A stretch of 48,544 nt of DNA, taken from Bifidobacterium catulorum (lineage in GTDB: Bacteria; Actinomycetota; Actinomycetes; Actinomycetales; Bifidobacteriaceae). The notes under the pieces were generated by a model. The model did no database searches and was not told where the DNA came from. It saw nothing but the letters and a program-made list of their open reading frames with translations. Position 1 is the first letter of the stretch, and every line of letters starts with the position of its first letter. This document shows, piece after piece, positions 41,842 to 48,544 of the stretch. A program made the translations under genes and the position numbers. Location of the stretch: contig NZ_QFFN01000018.1 in NCBI RefSeq assembly GCF_003129925.1, forward strand, positions 1 through 48,544. Direction: 5' to 3'.

Positions 41842-43167
41842 ATGAGCGCCAAACACAGCAGCGGCACCCGTCCGCGTCATATCCTTCTGGGCGTCACCGG
41901 CTCCATCGCCGCGTTCAAGGCGTGCCAGCTGGCGTCGAATCTCACCAAGCACGGCAACGAGGTCCGCGTGATGATGACGGACGCCGCCACGCGGTTCGTC
42001 GGCCCGGTCACATTCGATTCCCTCACGCACACCGCCACGAGGACGGCCATGTTCCCCGCCTCCGAATACGCCACGTACACCGACGGGTTCGGCGAGGCGC
42101 GCGTCGGCGTCAGCCATATCGAGGACGCCAAGTGGGCCGATGCCGTGGTCATCGCGCCGGCCACGGCGAACGTCATCGCGAAGTTCGCCGCCGGCATCGC
42201 CGACGACTATCTGACCAGCACCGTGCTCGCCGCCACCTGTCCGAAACTGGTGTGTCCGGCCATGAACGTGCATATGTATGAGAATCCGGTCACGCAGCGC
42301 AACATCGCCGAATGCCGCGAGCTCGGCTTCCGTTTCGTCGATCCGACGTCGGGGCTGCTGGCCTGTCAGGACGTCGGCAAGGGCCGTCTCGCCGAGCCGG
42401 AGGACATCGAGCGGGCCATCGACGCGCTGTTCGACGACGATGCCGACGATGCCGCCCCGATGCCGCTCAGGGACCTTGAAGTGCTGGTGACCGCCGGCCC
42501 CACGCAGGAGCCACTCGACCCGGTGCGCTACCTGACCAACCATTCCACCGGCAAGATGGGCTATGCCCTCGCCGAGGCGGCGCGCGACATGGGCGCGCAT
42601 GTGACGCTGGTCTCCGGCCCCGTGAGCCTTGACGCCCCCGAAGGCGTGGACGTCGTCGACGTGACGACCGCCCGGGACATGTTCGCCGCCGTGAGCGAGC
42701 GCTTCCCCGGGGCCGACATCACGGTGATGGCCGCCGCGGTCGGCGACTTCCGCGCCGAGACCGCCAGCCCGCAGAAGATCAAGAAGCACGGGCGCACCAC
42801 GCTGACGCTGGAGCTCGTCTCGAACCCCGACATCCTCGCCTGGGCCGGTGAGCACAAGCGCACGGACGGCTCGCAGGTGCTGTGCGGATTCGCCATGGAG
42901 ACCGAGCATCTGGTGGAGAACGCGGCGAGGAAGCTCGCCGAAAAGCATTGCGACATGCTTGTGGCCAACAATCTGCGCGACCCGGGCGCCGGATTCGCCA
43001 CCGACACGAACGTGGTGACGATCCTCACGCCGCCCGACGACGTGGACCACGACCACAGCATCGCCGACATCGAACGCATCGGCAGGATGCCGAAGACCGG
43101 TCTGGCCAGACTGATCCTCGACCGCCTCGCCGCACTGCGCGGGGCGAACACGCTGCAGGCGGCGTGA
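41842..43167 (+). CDS. coaBC: Bifunctional phosphopantothenoylcysteine decarboxylase/phosphopantothenate-cysteine ligase
   Basis: The 441-aa protein carries steps 2 and 3 of coenzyme A synthesis. The N-terminal flavoprotein CoaC part begins HILLGVTGSIAAFKACQLAS, with the SHIEDAKWADAVVIAPATANVIAKFA segment, the PAMNVHMYENP motif and GLLACQDVGKGRLAEPEDI. The CoaB part begins LEVLVTAGPTQEPLDPVRYLTNHSTGKMGYALAE and includes MAAAVGDFRAE, QKIKKH and VANNLRDPGAGFATDTNVV. ATG at 41842 has GGAGG seven bases upstream; the longer frame to 41710 is leader. It is the first gene of the coaBC-coaX-DUF2520-panB-panC-panD run; coaX starts 55 bp later. Confidence 0.95.
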   Translation: MSAKHSSGTRPRHILLGVTGSIAAFKACQLASNLTKHGNEVRVMMTDAATRFVGPVTFDSLTHTATRTAMFPASEYATYTDGFGEARVGVSHIEDAKWADAVVIAPATANVIAKFAAGIADDYLTSTVLAATCPKLVCPAMNVHMYENPVTQRNIAECRELGFRFVDPTSGLLACQDVGKGRLAEPEDIERAIDALFDDDADDAAPMPLRDLEVLVTAGPTQEPLDPVRYLTNHSTGKMGYALAEAARDMGAHVTLVSGPVSLDAPEGVDVVDVTTARDMFAAVSERFPGADITVMAAAVGDFRAETASPQKIKKHGRTTLTLELVSNPDILAWAGEHKRTDGSQVLCGFAMETEHLVENAARKLAEKHCDMLVANNLRDPGAGFATDTNVVTILTPPDDVDHDHSIADIERIGRMPKTGLARLILDRLAALRGANTLQAA

Positions 43168-43222
43168 CGCGGTCATGCTGAGGACAAGGGACCTACGAGA
43201 GATACAAGGAGAGGGAACGGCC

Positions 43223-44020
43223 ATGCTCATCGCCGTCGACATCGGCAACACGAACATCGTCATCGGATTCATCGACGGCGACGACATCATCGGCACGTAT
43301 CGTCTGACGACGAAGACCCGCCGCACCAGCGACGAATACGCGATGATGCTGTCGACGTTCATGTCGATGTCGCATATCGACCCCGACGAGGTCGACGACG
43401 TGATCATCTCCTCCGTGGTGCCGAAGGTCATGTACGCGTTCCGTTCGAGCATCAAGAAGTTCCTCGACCTCGACCCCATCATCATCGGCCCGGGCATCCG
43501 CTGCGGCATCAATCTGCGGCTGGACGACCCGAAGACCGTGGGCGCGGACCGCATCGCCGACTGCGCCGGCGCCTACTACCTGTATGGAGGCCCGGTGCTG
43601 GTCATCGATTTCGGCACCGCCACGACCTATGACTACGTGGACGAGCACGGCACGTTCAGCTCAGGCGTGATCGGCGTGGGCCTGGAGACCAGCGCCAATT
43701 CGCTGTGGAGCCACACGGCCCAGCTCCCGGAGATCGAGATCGAGCAGCCGGATACGATCCTCGCCACGAACACGAAGACCGCCATGCAGGCCGGCATCTA
43801 CTACCAGTATCTGGGCGGCGTGGAATACACCATCGCCCAGTTCCGCAAGGAGATCGGCCACGACTTCAAGGTCGTGGCCACCGGCGGGCTCGGCCGCGTG
43901 CTGTACAACGCCACCGACTCCATCGACGTCTACGACCGGCAGCTCATCTTCAAGGGTCTCGCCATCATCTACGCGAGGCTCAGGAAGCAGGGGCCGCGCG
44001 GCGGGAAGGGCCGTCGATGA
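43223..44020 (+). CDS. coaX: Type III pantothenate kinase
   Basis: The 265-aa protein is the ASKHA-fold CoaX that phosphorylates pantothenate and is not feedback-inhibited by CoA in known members. Marks are MLIAVDIGNTNIVIGF (phosphate loop), ISSVVPKV, GPGIRCGINLRLDDPKTVGADRIADCAGA, VIDFGTATTYDYV with the catalytic Asp, GVIGVGLETSANSLWSHTAQLP and VVATGGLGRVL. ATG at 43223 follows AAGGAGAGGGAACGGCC. It overlaps the following DUF2520 gene by ATGA (translational coupling). Its placement supports a transcription unit that makes pantothenate and converts it towards CoA. Confidence 0.96.
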   Translation: MLIAVDIGNTNIVIGFIDGDDIIGTYRLTTKTRRTSDEYAMMLSTFMSMSHIDPDEVDDVIISSVVPKVMYAFRSSIKKFLDLDPIIIGPGIRCGINLRLDDPKTVGADRIADCAGAYYLYGGPVLVIDFGTATTYDYVDEHGTFSSGVIGVGLETSANSLWSHTAQLPEIEIEQPDTILATNTKTAMQAGIYYQYLGGVEYTIAQFRKEIGHDFKVVATGGLGRVLYNATDSIDVYDRQLIFKGLAIIYARLRKQGPRGGKGRR

Positions 44021-44928
44021 GAATCGGGTTCATCGGCGCCGGCAAGGTGGGCTGCGCGTTGGGCGCGCACTTGCGCAGATCAACGACCGTCGACGTCAGC
44101 GGCTATTACAGCCGGTCGTCGACGTCGGCCCGGTCGGCCGCCGACGCGTTGAACGTGGACGCCGGCGATGCAAACATTCCCGTGGCGGCGTTTCCGTCAT
44201 TGGCATCCGCCGTCGAACTGAGCGACATGCTCGTCGTCACCACCCCGGACGACGCCATCGCCGGGGTGTGGCAGGCGTTGCTCGGCCTGCCCGACGACGC
44301 CGTGGGCGGCATGGCAATCGGCCACTGCAGCGGATGCCTCTCGTCCCGCGTGTTCGACGGTGCCGACCAGGCCGGCGTCTCCGCGTTCTCCATGCATCCC
44401 ATGCAGGCGGTGAGCGAGCGCTTCCCCGCCGACGGACGCGACCAGCTCGACGGCGCGTTCTTCGCGCTGGAGGGGGATGCACGCGTGACCGAGGCGATGT
44501 CGCAGCTGCTGACGTCGCTGGGCAACCCCAACCGCACGATCGCCGCCGGGGACAAGCCCCGATACCATGCCGCCGCGGTCATGGCCAGCAATCTGCCGAT
44601 CGCCCTGTGGAACCAGGCTGTGGAGACGTTGCGGTCCTGCGGGTTCACGGAGCCCGACGCCCGGAAGGCGCTTTCGGCGATGATCCGCCACAACGCGGAC
44701 TCGTTCTGCGAGCGCGGCGCGAAGGCGGCGCTGACCGGCCCGGTCGAACGCGCCGACGTCGGCACCGTCGAGGCGCATCTCTCCGTGTTGCCTCCGGACG
44801 CGTCGGCCCTGTATCTTCCGCTTTCGCGGGCTCTGGCCGGCATCGCCGCCGCGAAGAACCCCAACCGCGACTATGCCGGGCTGCGGGCGGCGCTCGGCCA
44901 GGCGCATGACTCTTCCACCCATAACTGA
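44017..44928 (+). CDS. Rossmann/DUF2520 protein, candidate ketopantoate reductase
   Basis: The 303-aa protein begins with a nucleotide-binding MRIGFIGAGKVGCALGAHL. It continues with MLVVTTPDDAIAGVW, IGHCSGCLSS, AFSMHPMQAVSERFP and a helical C-terminal DUF2520 domain (AAAVMASNLPIALWNQAVETLRSCGF, LTGPVERADVGTVEAHL). This layout resembles 6PGDH/ketopantoate-reductase-like proteins, and DUF2520 genes lie beside panC in mycobacteria. Here it sits between coaX and panB, and no recognisable panE is in the cluster, so ketopantoate reduction is a reasonable inference. ATG 44017 overlaps the coaX stop; the open frame further upstream is antiframe within coaX. Confidence 0.8.
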   Translation: MRIGFIGAGKVGCALGAHLRRSTTVDVSGYYSRSSTSARSAADALNVDAGDANIPVAAFPSLASAVELSDMLVVTTPDDAIAGVWQALLGLPDDAVGGMAIGHCSGCLSSRVFDGADQAGVSAFSMHPMQAVSERFPADGRDQLDGAFFALEGDARVTEAMSQLLTSLGNPNRTIAAGDKPRYHAAAVMASNLPIALWNQAVETLRSCGFTEPDARKALSAMIRHNADSFCERGAKAALTGPVERADVGTVEAHLSVLPPDASALYLPLSRALAGIAAAKNPNRDYAGLRAALGQAHDSSTHN

Positions 44929-44989
44929 ACAATAACGAATCAGGCGTGGATCGGCCCTGCCGACCGCGACCAACGAAAGGAACCCAACA

Positions 44990-45817
44990 ATGAAGCACAC
45001 TGCGGTAACGTTCCGTGCGGCCAAGAACAGCGGCGAGAAGCTTTCGATGCTCACCGCCTACGACTACACGACGGCCAGGCTGCTCGACGAATCCGGCATC
45101 GACGGCATTCTCGTCGGCGACTCGCTGGGCATGGTCATGCTCGGCTACGATTCCACGCTGCCGGTGACGATGGAAGACATGATCCACCATGCCAAGTGCG
45201 TGACCCGCGGCGCGAAGAACGCGCTCGTGGTCGTGGACCTGCCGTTCATGGCCTACCACACCGTCGACCAGGCCGTGGAGAACGCCGGCCGGCTCGTCAA
45301 GGAGGGCGGCGCCCAGGCCGTCAAGCTCGAAGGCGGCGTGGCGTTCCACGACCAGATCAAGGCCATCGTGACCGCATCCATCCCCGTGATGGCGCATCTG
45401 GGCCTCACCCCGCAGTCGGTGAACGCGTTCGGCGGATTCAAGGTTCAGGGCAAGAACATCAAGACCGCGCAGCAGATCCTCGACGACGCGCGCGCCATCG
45501 AGGACGCCGGCGCGTTCGCCGTGGTGCTTGAGGGCGTGCCCACTCCGCTCGCCAAGCGCATCACCGAGGAGCTGTCCATCCCGACGATCGGCATCGGCGC
45601 CGGCGACGTGACCGACGGCCAGATCCTCGTCTACCAGGACATGCTGAACATGTACGGCGAGATGAAGCCGAAGTTCGTGCGCCATTACGCCGAGATCGGC
45701 AACGAGATGCGCGAGGCGTTCGGCGCATACATCAAGGACGTCAAGTCCGGCGCCTTCCCCGACAACGCGAAGGAAGGCTTCAGGATGGACGAGGCCATCC
45801 TCGACGAGCTGCACTGA
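44990..45817 (+). CDS. panB: 3-methyl-2-oxobutanoate hydroxymethyltransferase
   Basis: The 275-aa TIM-barrel enzyme makes ketopantoate from 2-oxoisovalerate and methylene-tetrahydrofolate. Typical marks are MLTAYDYTTARLLDESGIDGILVGDSLGMVMLGYDSTLPVTMEDMIHH, VVVDLPFMAYH, AVKLEGG, MAHLGLTPQSVNAFGG and the ITEELSIPTIGIGAGDVTDGQILVYQDML stretch. All metal- and substrate-binding residues appear present. ATG at 44990 is preceded by GAAAGGAACCCAACA. It follows the DUF2520 gene by 61 bp and is followed by a 13-bp hairpin before panC. Confidence 0.96.
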   Translation: MKHTAVTFRAAKNSGEKLSMLTAYDYTTARLLDESGIDGILVGDSLGMVMLGYDSTLPVTMEDMIHHAKCVTRGAKNALVVVDLPFMAYHTVDQAVENAGRLVKEGGAQAVKLEGGVAFHDQIKAIVTASIPVMAHLGLTPQSVNAFGGFKVQGKNIKTAQQILDDARAIEDAGAFAVVLEGVPTPLAKRITEELSIPTIGIGAGDVTDGQILVYQDMLNMYGEMKPKFVRHYAEIGNEMREAFGAYIKDVKSGAFPDNAKEGFRMDEAILDELH

Positions 45818-45824
45818 CACAACG

Positions 45825-45856
45825 CCTTTGCCTCCCTACGACGAGGGAGGCAAAGG
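45825..45856 (+). terminator. Perfect 13-bp hairpin between panB and panC
   Basis: CCTTTGCCTCCCT pairs exactly with AGGGAGGCAAAGG around ACGACG, 7 bp after the panB stop. No T-tract follows, so it may attenuate or stabilise rather than fully end transcription. Confidence 0.65.
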
Positions 45857-45928
45857 GAACGGCGGTAAACGCAATAGTCCAATATCCGAATCAATATCCA
45901 CATTCATCAAGACAAGAAGGACATCATC

Positions 45929-46798
45929 ATGACCGAAACCAACGAGTTCGCCATCGTCCATACCATCGCCGAGGTGCGCGAGACCGTCAAGGCGTGGAAG
46001 GCCCAGGGCCTTTCCGTCGGACTCGTGCCCACCATGGGCTTCCTGCATGAGGGGCACAGGAGCCTGATCGAACACGCCGTGGCCGACAACGACCGCGTCG
46101 TCGTCTCCGACTTCGTCAACCCCGTGCAGTTCGGTCCGAACGAGGACCTCGAAGCCTATCCGCGCGACCTCGACCGCGATGCGAAACTCGTCTCCGGCGC
46201 TGGCGCGAACCTGCTGTTCAACCCCTCCCCCGAGGAGATGTACCACCCGAACCGCACCACCGCGATCACCATGGCCACCATCACCGAGGAACTGTGCGGC
46301 AAGAGCCGTCCGGTGCATTTCGGCGGCGTGTGCACGGTCGTCGCCAAGCTGTTCAACATCGTGACGCCGAACCGCGCCTACTTCGGGCAGAAGGACGCGC
46401 AGCAGCTGCTGGTCATCAAGCGCATGGTGCGCGACCTCAACTTCGACATCGAGATCGTCGGCTGCCCGATCATCCGCGAGGACGACGGCCTGGCCAAGAG
46501 CTCGCGCAACACGTATCTGAACCCGCAGGAGCGCGCGGCCGCGCCGATCCTGCACAAGGCGCTGGAGGCCGGTCGCGCGCTGGCCGAATCGGGCGAGAAG
46601 GACGCCGAGACGATCAAGGCCAAGGTGCGCGAGGTGCTGGCCACCGAGCCGCTCGCCGACCCGGAGTATGTGGAGGTCGTGGACCTGGAGAACGTGCATC
46701 CCGTGGCTACGCTCGACCAGCCGGTGCTGGTGGCCATCGCCGTGCGCATCGGCAAGACCCGACTGATCGACAACTTCTTCTACCCGGAACTCCACTGA
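45929..46798 (+). CDS. panC: Pantothenate synthetase
   Basis: The 289-aa enzyme joins pantoate and beta-alanine with ATP. The nucleotidyltransferase HIGH-type motif is PTMGFLHEGHRSLIEHA. It is followed by VVVSDFVNPVQFGPNEDLEAYPRDLDRD, KSRPVHFGGVCTVVAKLFNIV, AYFGQKDAQQLLVIKRMVRDL and the KMSKS-equivalent DGLAKSSRNTYL. Length is normal. ATG at 45929 follows ACAAGAAGGACATCATC. panD starts 30 bp later, so panC and panD are surely co-transcribed. Confidence 0.97.
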   Translation: MTETNEFAIVHTIAEVRETVKAWKAQGLSVGLVPTMGFLHEGHRSLIEHAVADNDRVVVSDFVNPVQFGPNEDLEAYPRDLDRDAKLVSGAGANLLFNPSPEEMYHPNRTTAITMATITEELCGKSRPVHFGGVCTVVAKLFNIVTPNRAYFGQKDAQQLLVIKRMVRDLNFDIEIVGCPIIREDDGLAKSSRNTYLNPQERAAAPILHKALEAGRALAESGEKDAETIKAKVREVLATEPLADPEYVEVVDLENVHPVATLDQPVLVAIAVRIGKTRLIDNFFYPELH

Positions 46799-46828
46799 TT
46801 CACGCAATTCATCCAAAGGAAAGGCATC

Positions 46829-47212
46829 ATGCAACTCTCCATGCTCAAAGGCAAGATCCACCGCGTCACCGTCACCGAGGCGCGACTCGACTACGTCGGC
46901 TCCATCACCGTCGACTCCGACCTGCTCGACGCCGCCGGCATCCTCGAATACGAGAAGGTCGCCGTGGTGAACGTGAACAACGGCCAGCGGCTTGAGACCT
47001 ACACCATCGCCGGCGAACCCGGCAGCGGCATCATCTGCCTCAACGGCGCCACCGCGCACTTCTTCGACCCCGGAGACACCGCCATCATCATGTGCTACTG
47101 CCAGATGGACGCCGAGGAGGCCAAGACCCACAAGCCCAAGGTGGTGTTCGTCGACGGCGAGAACCACGCCACGCGCGTGACCAACTACGAAAAGCACGGC
47201 CAGATCGCGTGA
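46829..47212 (+). CDS. panD: Aspartate 1-decarboxylase (pyruvoyl enzyme)
   Basis: The 127-aa proenzyme makes beta-alanine from aspartate. The self-cleavage site is visible as YVG24-S25ITVD; the serine becomes the pyruvoyl group. The substrate-binding KIHR near the start and the [30 protein letters not shown] stretch are typical. ATG at 46829 follows CAAAGGAAAGGCATC. With panB and panC it completes the dedicated pantothenate pathway except for the reductase step, for which the DUF2520 protein is the local candidate. Confidence 0.97.
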   Translation: MQLSMLKGKIHRVTVTEARLDYVGSITVDSDLLDAAGILEYEKVAVVNVNNGQRLETYTIAGEPGSGIICLNGATAHFFDPGDTAIIMCYCQMDAEEAKTHKPKVVFVDGENHATRVTNYEKHGQIA

Positions 47213-47308
47213 CGCCGGCAGGCGCCGGCCATCGGGTCCACGGACGCCCGCATATGTCCATGGACGCCGACTTGCGGCCCGCACGGCCGGCGTCCGCCAT
47301 AAGGGGAA

Positions 47309-47340
47309 TCGCATTGCGGCAAGCGCATACCGCAATGCGA
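47309..47340 (+). terminator. Hairpin downstream of panD
   Basis: TCGCATTGCGG pairs exactly with CCGCAATGCGA over 11 bp with a 10-nt loop, 97 bp after panD. It probably closes the pan operon, though T residues are lacking. Confidence 0.55.
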
Positions 47341-47419
47341 TGGAACAACGGATCGCGACACCCCCGATAGCCCGCTATAACTTTTCCTTTCAGGAAAACT
47401 CGGGCAAGGCGGGACTCGA

Positions 47420-47436
47420 ACAGATATCGTATCTGT
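47420..47436. promoter_or_regulatory. Palindrome upstream of zwf
   Basis: ACAGATA-TCG-TATCTGT is a perfect 17-bp inverted repeat 38 bp before the zwf start, in a position to overlap its promoter. The cognate regulator is not known. Confidence 0.45.
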
Positions 47437-47473
47437 AGACTGATGCGCACTATCAACACCAAAGGAGCTGCAC

Positions 47474-48544
47474 ATGGGGAACACCTTGGGGAATACGGCA
47501 GCGTATTCCAATCCGCTGCGTGACTCGCGCGACCTGCGCCTGCCACGCGTCGCCGGACCATGTTCGCTGGTGATCTTCGGCGTCACTGGCGATCTGGCGA
47601 AACGCAAACTGCTGCCCGCCGTATACGACCTCGCCAACCGGGGACTGCTGCCCGCCGGCTTCGGCCTCGTCGGCTTCGGCCGCCGCCCGTGGAGCAACGA
47701 GGAATTCGCCAACTACGCCGAAGAGCAGGTGCGCGCCCACTGCCGCACCCCGTTCAACGAATCCACCTGGGGGCACCTGCGCGACTCCATCCGCTTCGTG
47801 CAGGGCGAGTTCCACGACTCCGAGGCGTTCACCCGCCTGAGCGACACCGTCTCCGAACTCGACCGAGACCGCGGCACCCGTGGCAACCACGCGTTCTACA
47901 TGGCCGTGCCGCCGCGTGACTTCCCCGTCGTCTCCAAGCAGCTGGCCGCCTCCGGCCTCTCCCACTCCTCCGAGGGCGCGTGGCGCCGCGTGATCATCGA
48001 GAAGCCGTTCGGCCACAACCTCGAAAGCGCCAAGGAGCTCGACCGCGTGGTCGGCGAGGTGTTCAGCCCCGAATCGGTGTTCCGCATCGACCACTACCTC
48101 GGCAAGGAGACCGTGCAGAACCTGCTGGCGCTGCGCTTCGCCAACATGATGTTCGAGCCGGTCTGGAACGCCAACTACGTGAGCCACGTGCAGATCACCA
48201 TGGCCGAGGACCTCGGCATCGGCGGACGCGCCGGCTACTACGACGGCATCGGCGCGGCGCGCGACGTAATCCAGAACCATCTGCTGCAGCTCATGGCCCT
48301 CACCGCAATGGAGGAGCCGGTCTCGTTCTCCGCCAGCGACCTGCGCGCCGAGAAGACCAAGGTGCTCTCCGCGGTGCACCTGCCGAAGGACCTCGCCCTG
48401 CACACCGCCCGCGGCCAGTACGCCGAAGGCTGGCAGGGCTCCGAGAAGGTCATCGGATACCTCGACGAACACGGCATCAGCCCCGACTCCCCCACCGAGA
48501 CCTACGCCGCCATCCGGCTCGACGTCGCCCCCCGCCGCTGGGCC
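47474..48544 (+). CDS. zwf: Glucose-6-phosphate 1-dehydrogenase, N-terminal part
   Basis: The frame is open from ATG 47474 (ribosome binding site AAAGGAG) to the window end, giving 357 residues of about 500. The cofactor motif is VIFGVTGDLAKRKLLPAVYDL; VIIEKPFGHNLESA and the active-site signature RIDHYLGKETVQNLLALRF follow. DLGIGGRAGYYDGIGAARDVIQNHLLQLMAL completes the match. The enzyme oxidises glucose-6-phosphate to 6-phosphogluconolactone and makes NADPH. The product joins the pathway served by gnd earlier in the window. Homologues are often next to the lactonase gene, which would lie beyond the edge. Confidence 0.96.
   Translation, partial: MGNTLGNTAAYSNPLRDSRDLRLPRVAGPCSLVIFGVTGDLAKRKLLPAVYDLANRGLLPAGFGLVGFGRRPWSNEEFANYAEEQVRAHCRTPFNESTWGHLRDSIRFVQGEFHDSEAFTRLSDTVSELDRDRGTRGNHAFYMAVPPRDFPVVSKQLAASGLSHSSEGAWRRVIIEKPFGHNLESAKELDRVVGEVFSPESVFRIDHYLGKETVQNLLALRFANMMFEPVWNANYVSHVQITMAEDLGIGGRAGYYDGIGAARDVIQNHLLQLMALTAMEEPVSFSASDLRAEKTKVLSAVHLPKDLALHTARGQYAEGWQGSEKVIGYLDEHGISPDSPTETYAAIRLDVAPRRWA

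Noticed and set aside
41698..43554. A 618-codon minus-strand frame across coaBC and coaX
   Set aside because: It is antisense to two well-recognised genes and has no domain features.

Overview
The window is high-GC actinobacterial DNA and almost certainly comes from a Bifidobacterium or a very close relative. The evidence is the GC-rich third codon positions, the strong AAGGAG-type ribosome binding sites, and the density of LacI, ROK and GntR-controlled sugar modules. Gluconate is handled by GntK plus a short Gnd, which fits an organism that ends in the phosphoketolase shunt. The species cannot be fixed from the sequence alone.

Layout: 1-160 is the 3' end of an ISL3-type insertion sequence. 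A tRNA-Arg(TCT) with its terminator follows at 632-752, then a DNA-deoxyinosine glycosylase gene. Housekeeping genes on the minus strand are an ECF-like ABC ATPase, alr and dnaG (1592-5977). An APC amino-acid permease (6326-7762) stands alone.

From about 7.9 to 27.8 kb lies a sugar-acid/polyol island. (i) A polyol operon (RbtT/DalT-like permease, SDR dehydrogenase, FGGY pentulose kinase) sits opposite a ROK regulator, with two clear inverted operators around the promoter. (ii) A gluconate operon (gntK, gnd) sits opposite a GntR/FCD regulator. (iii) Two paralogous modules each have a divergent LacI regulator, an L-idonate-5-dehydrogenase-like MDR enzyme that lacks the structural-zinc cysteines, a KduD/gluconate-5-dehydrogenase-like SDR and an MHS-family transporter; one also carries a D-mannonate-dehydratase-family enolase. 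The transporter gene is present as two apparently identical 1496-bp direct repeats exactly 4093 bp apart, both with the same +1 frameshift, although the neighbouring paralogs are clearly diverged. This is the most unusual structure in the window. The proposed logic is L-idonate/L-gulonate (or ketogluconate) to D-gluconate, 6-phosphogluconate and ribulose-5-phosphate. zwf at the right edge enters the same route.

From 27.9 to 33.0 kb, luxS, recQ, a cystathionine gamma-synthase/lyase and a CBS-type beta-synthase lie on one strand and suggest homocysteine-to-cysteine recycling. From 33.7 to 40.0 kb is a beta-galactoside module: a GPH transporter and a GH2 beta-galactosidase are divergent, with a LacI regulator convergent to the latter and shared AGTAAA/TTTACT palindromes. 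An HsdA-like 3-alpha-hydroxysteroid-dehydrogenase-family SDR with a small NTF2-fold protein (40.3-41.5 kb) is followed downstream by a 113-bp three-way-junction inverted-repeat element.

From 41.8 to 47.2 kb is a compact coenzyme A cluster: coaBC, coaX, a DUF2520 Rossmann protein (candidate ketopantoate reductase), panB, panC, panD. The window ends inside zwf. Several intergenic regions hold palindromic or tandem repeats that recur within the window.
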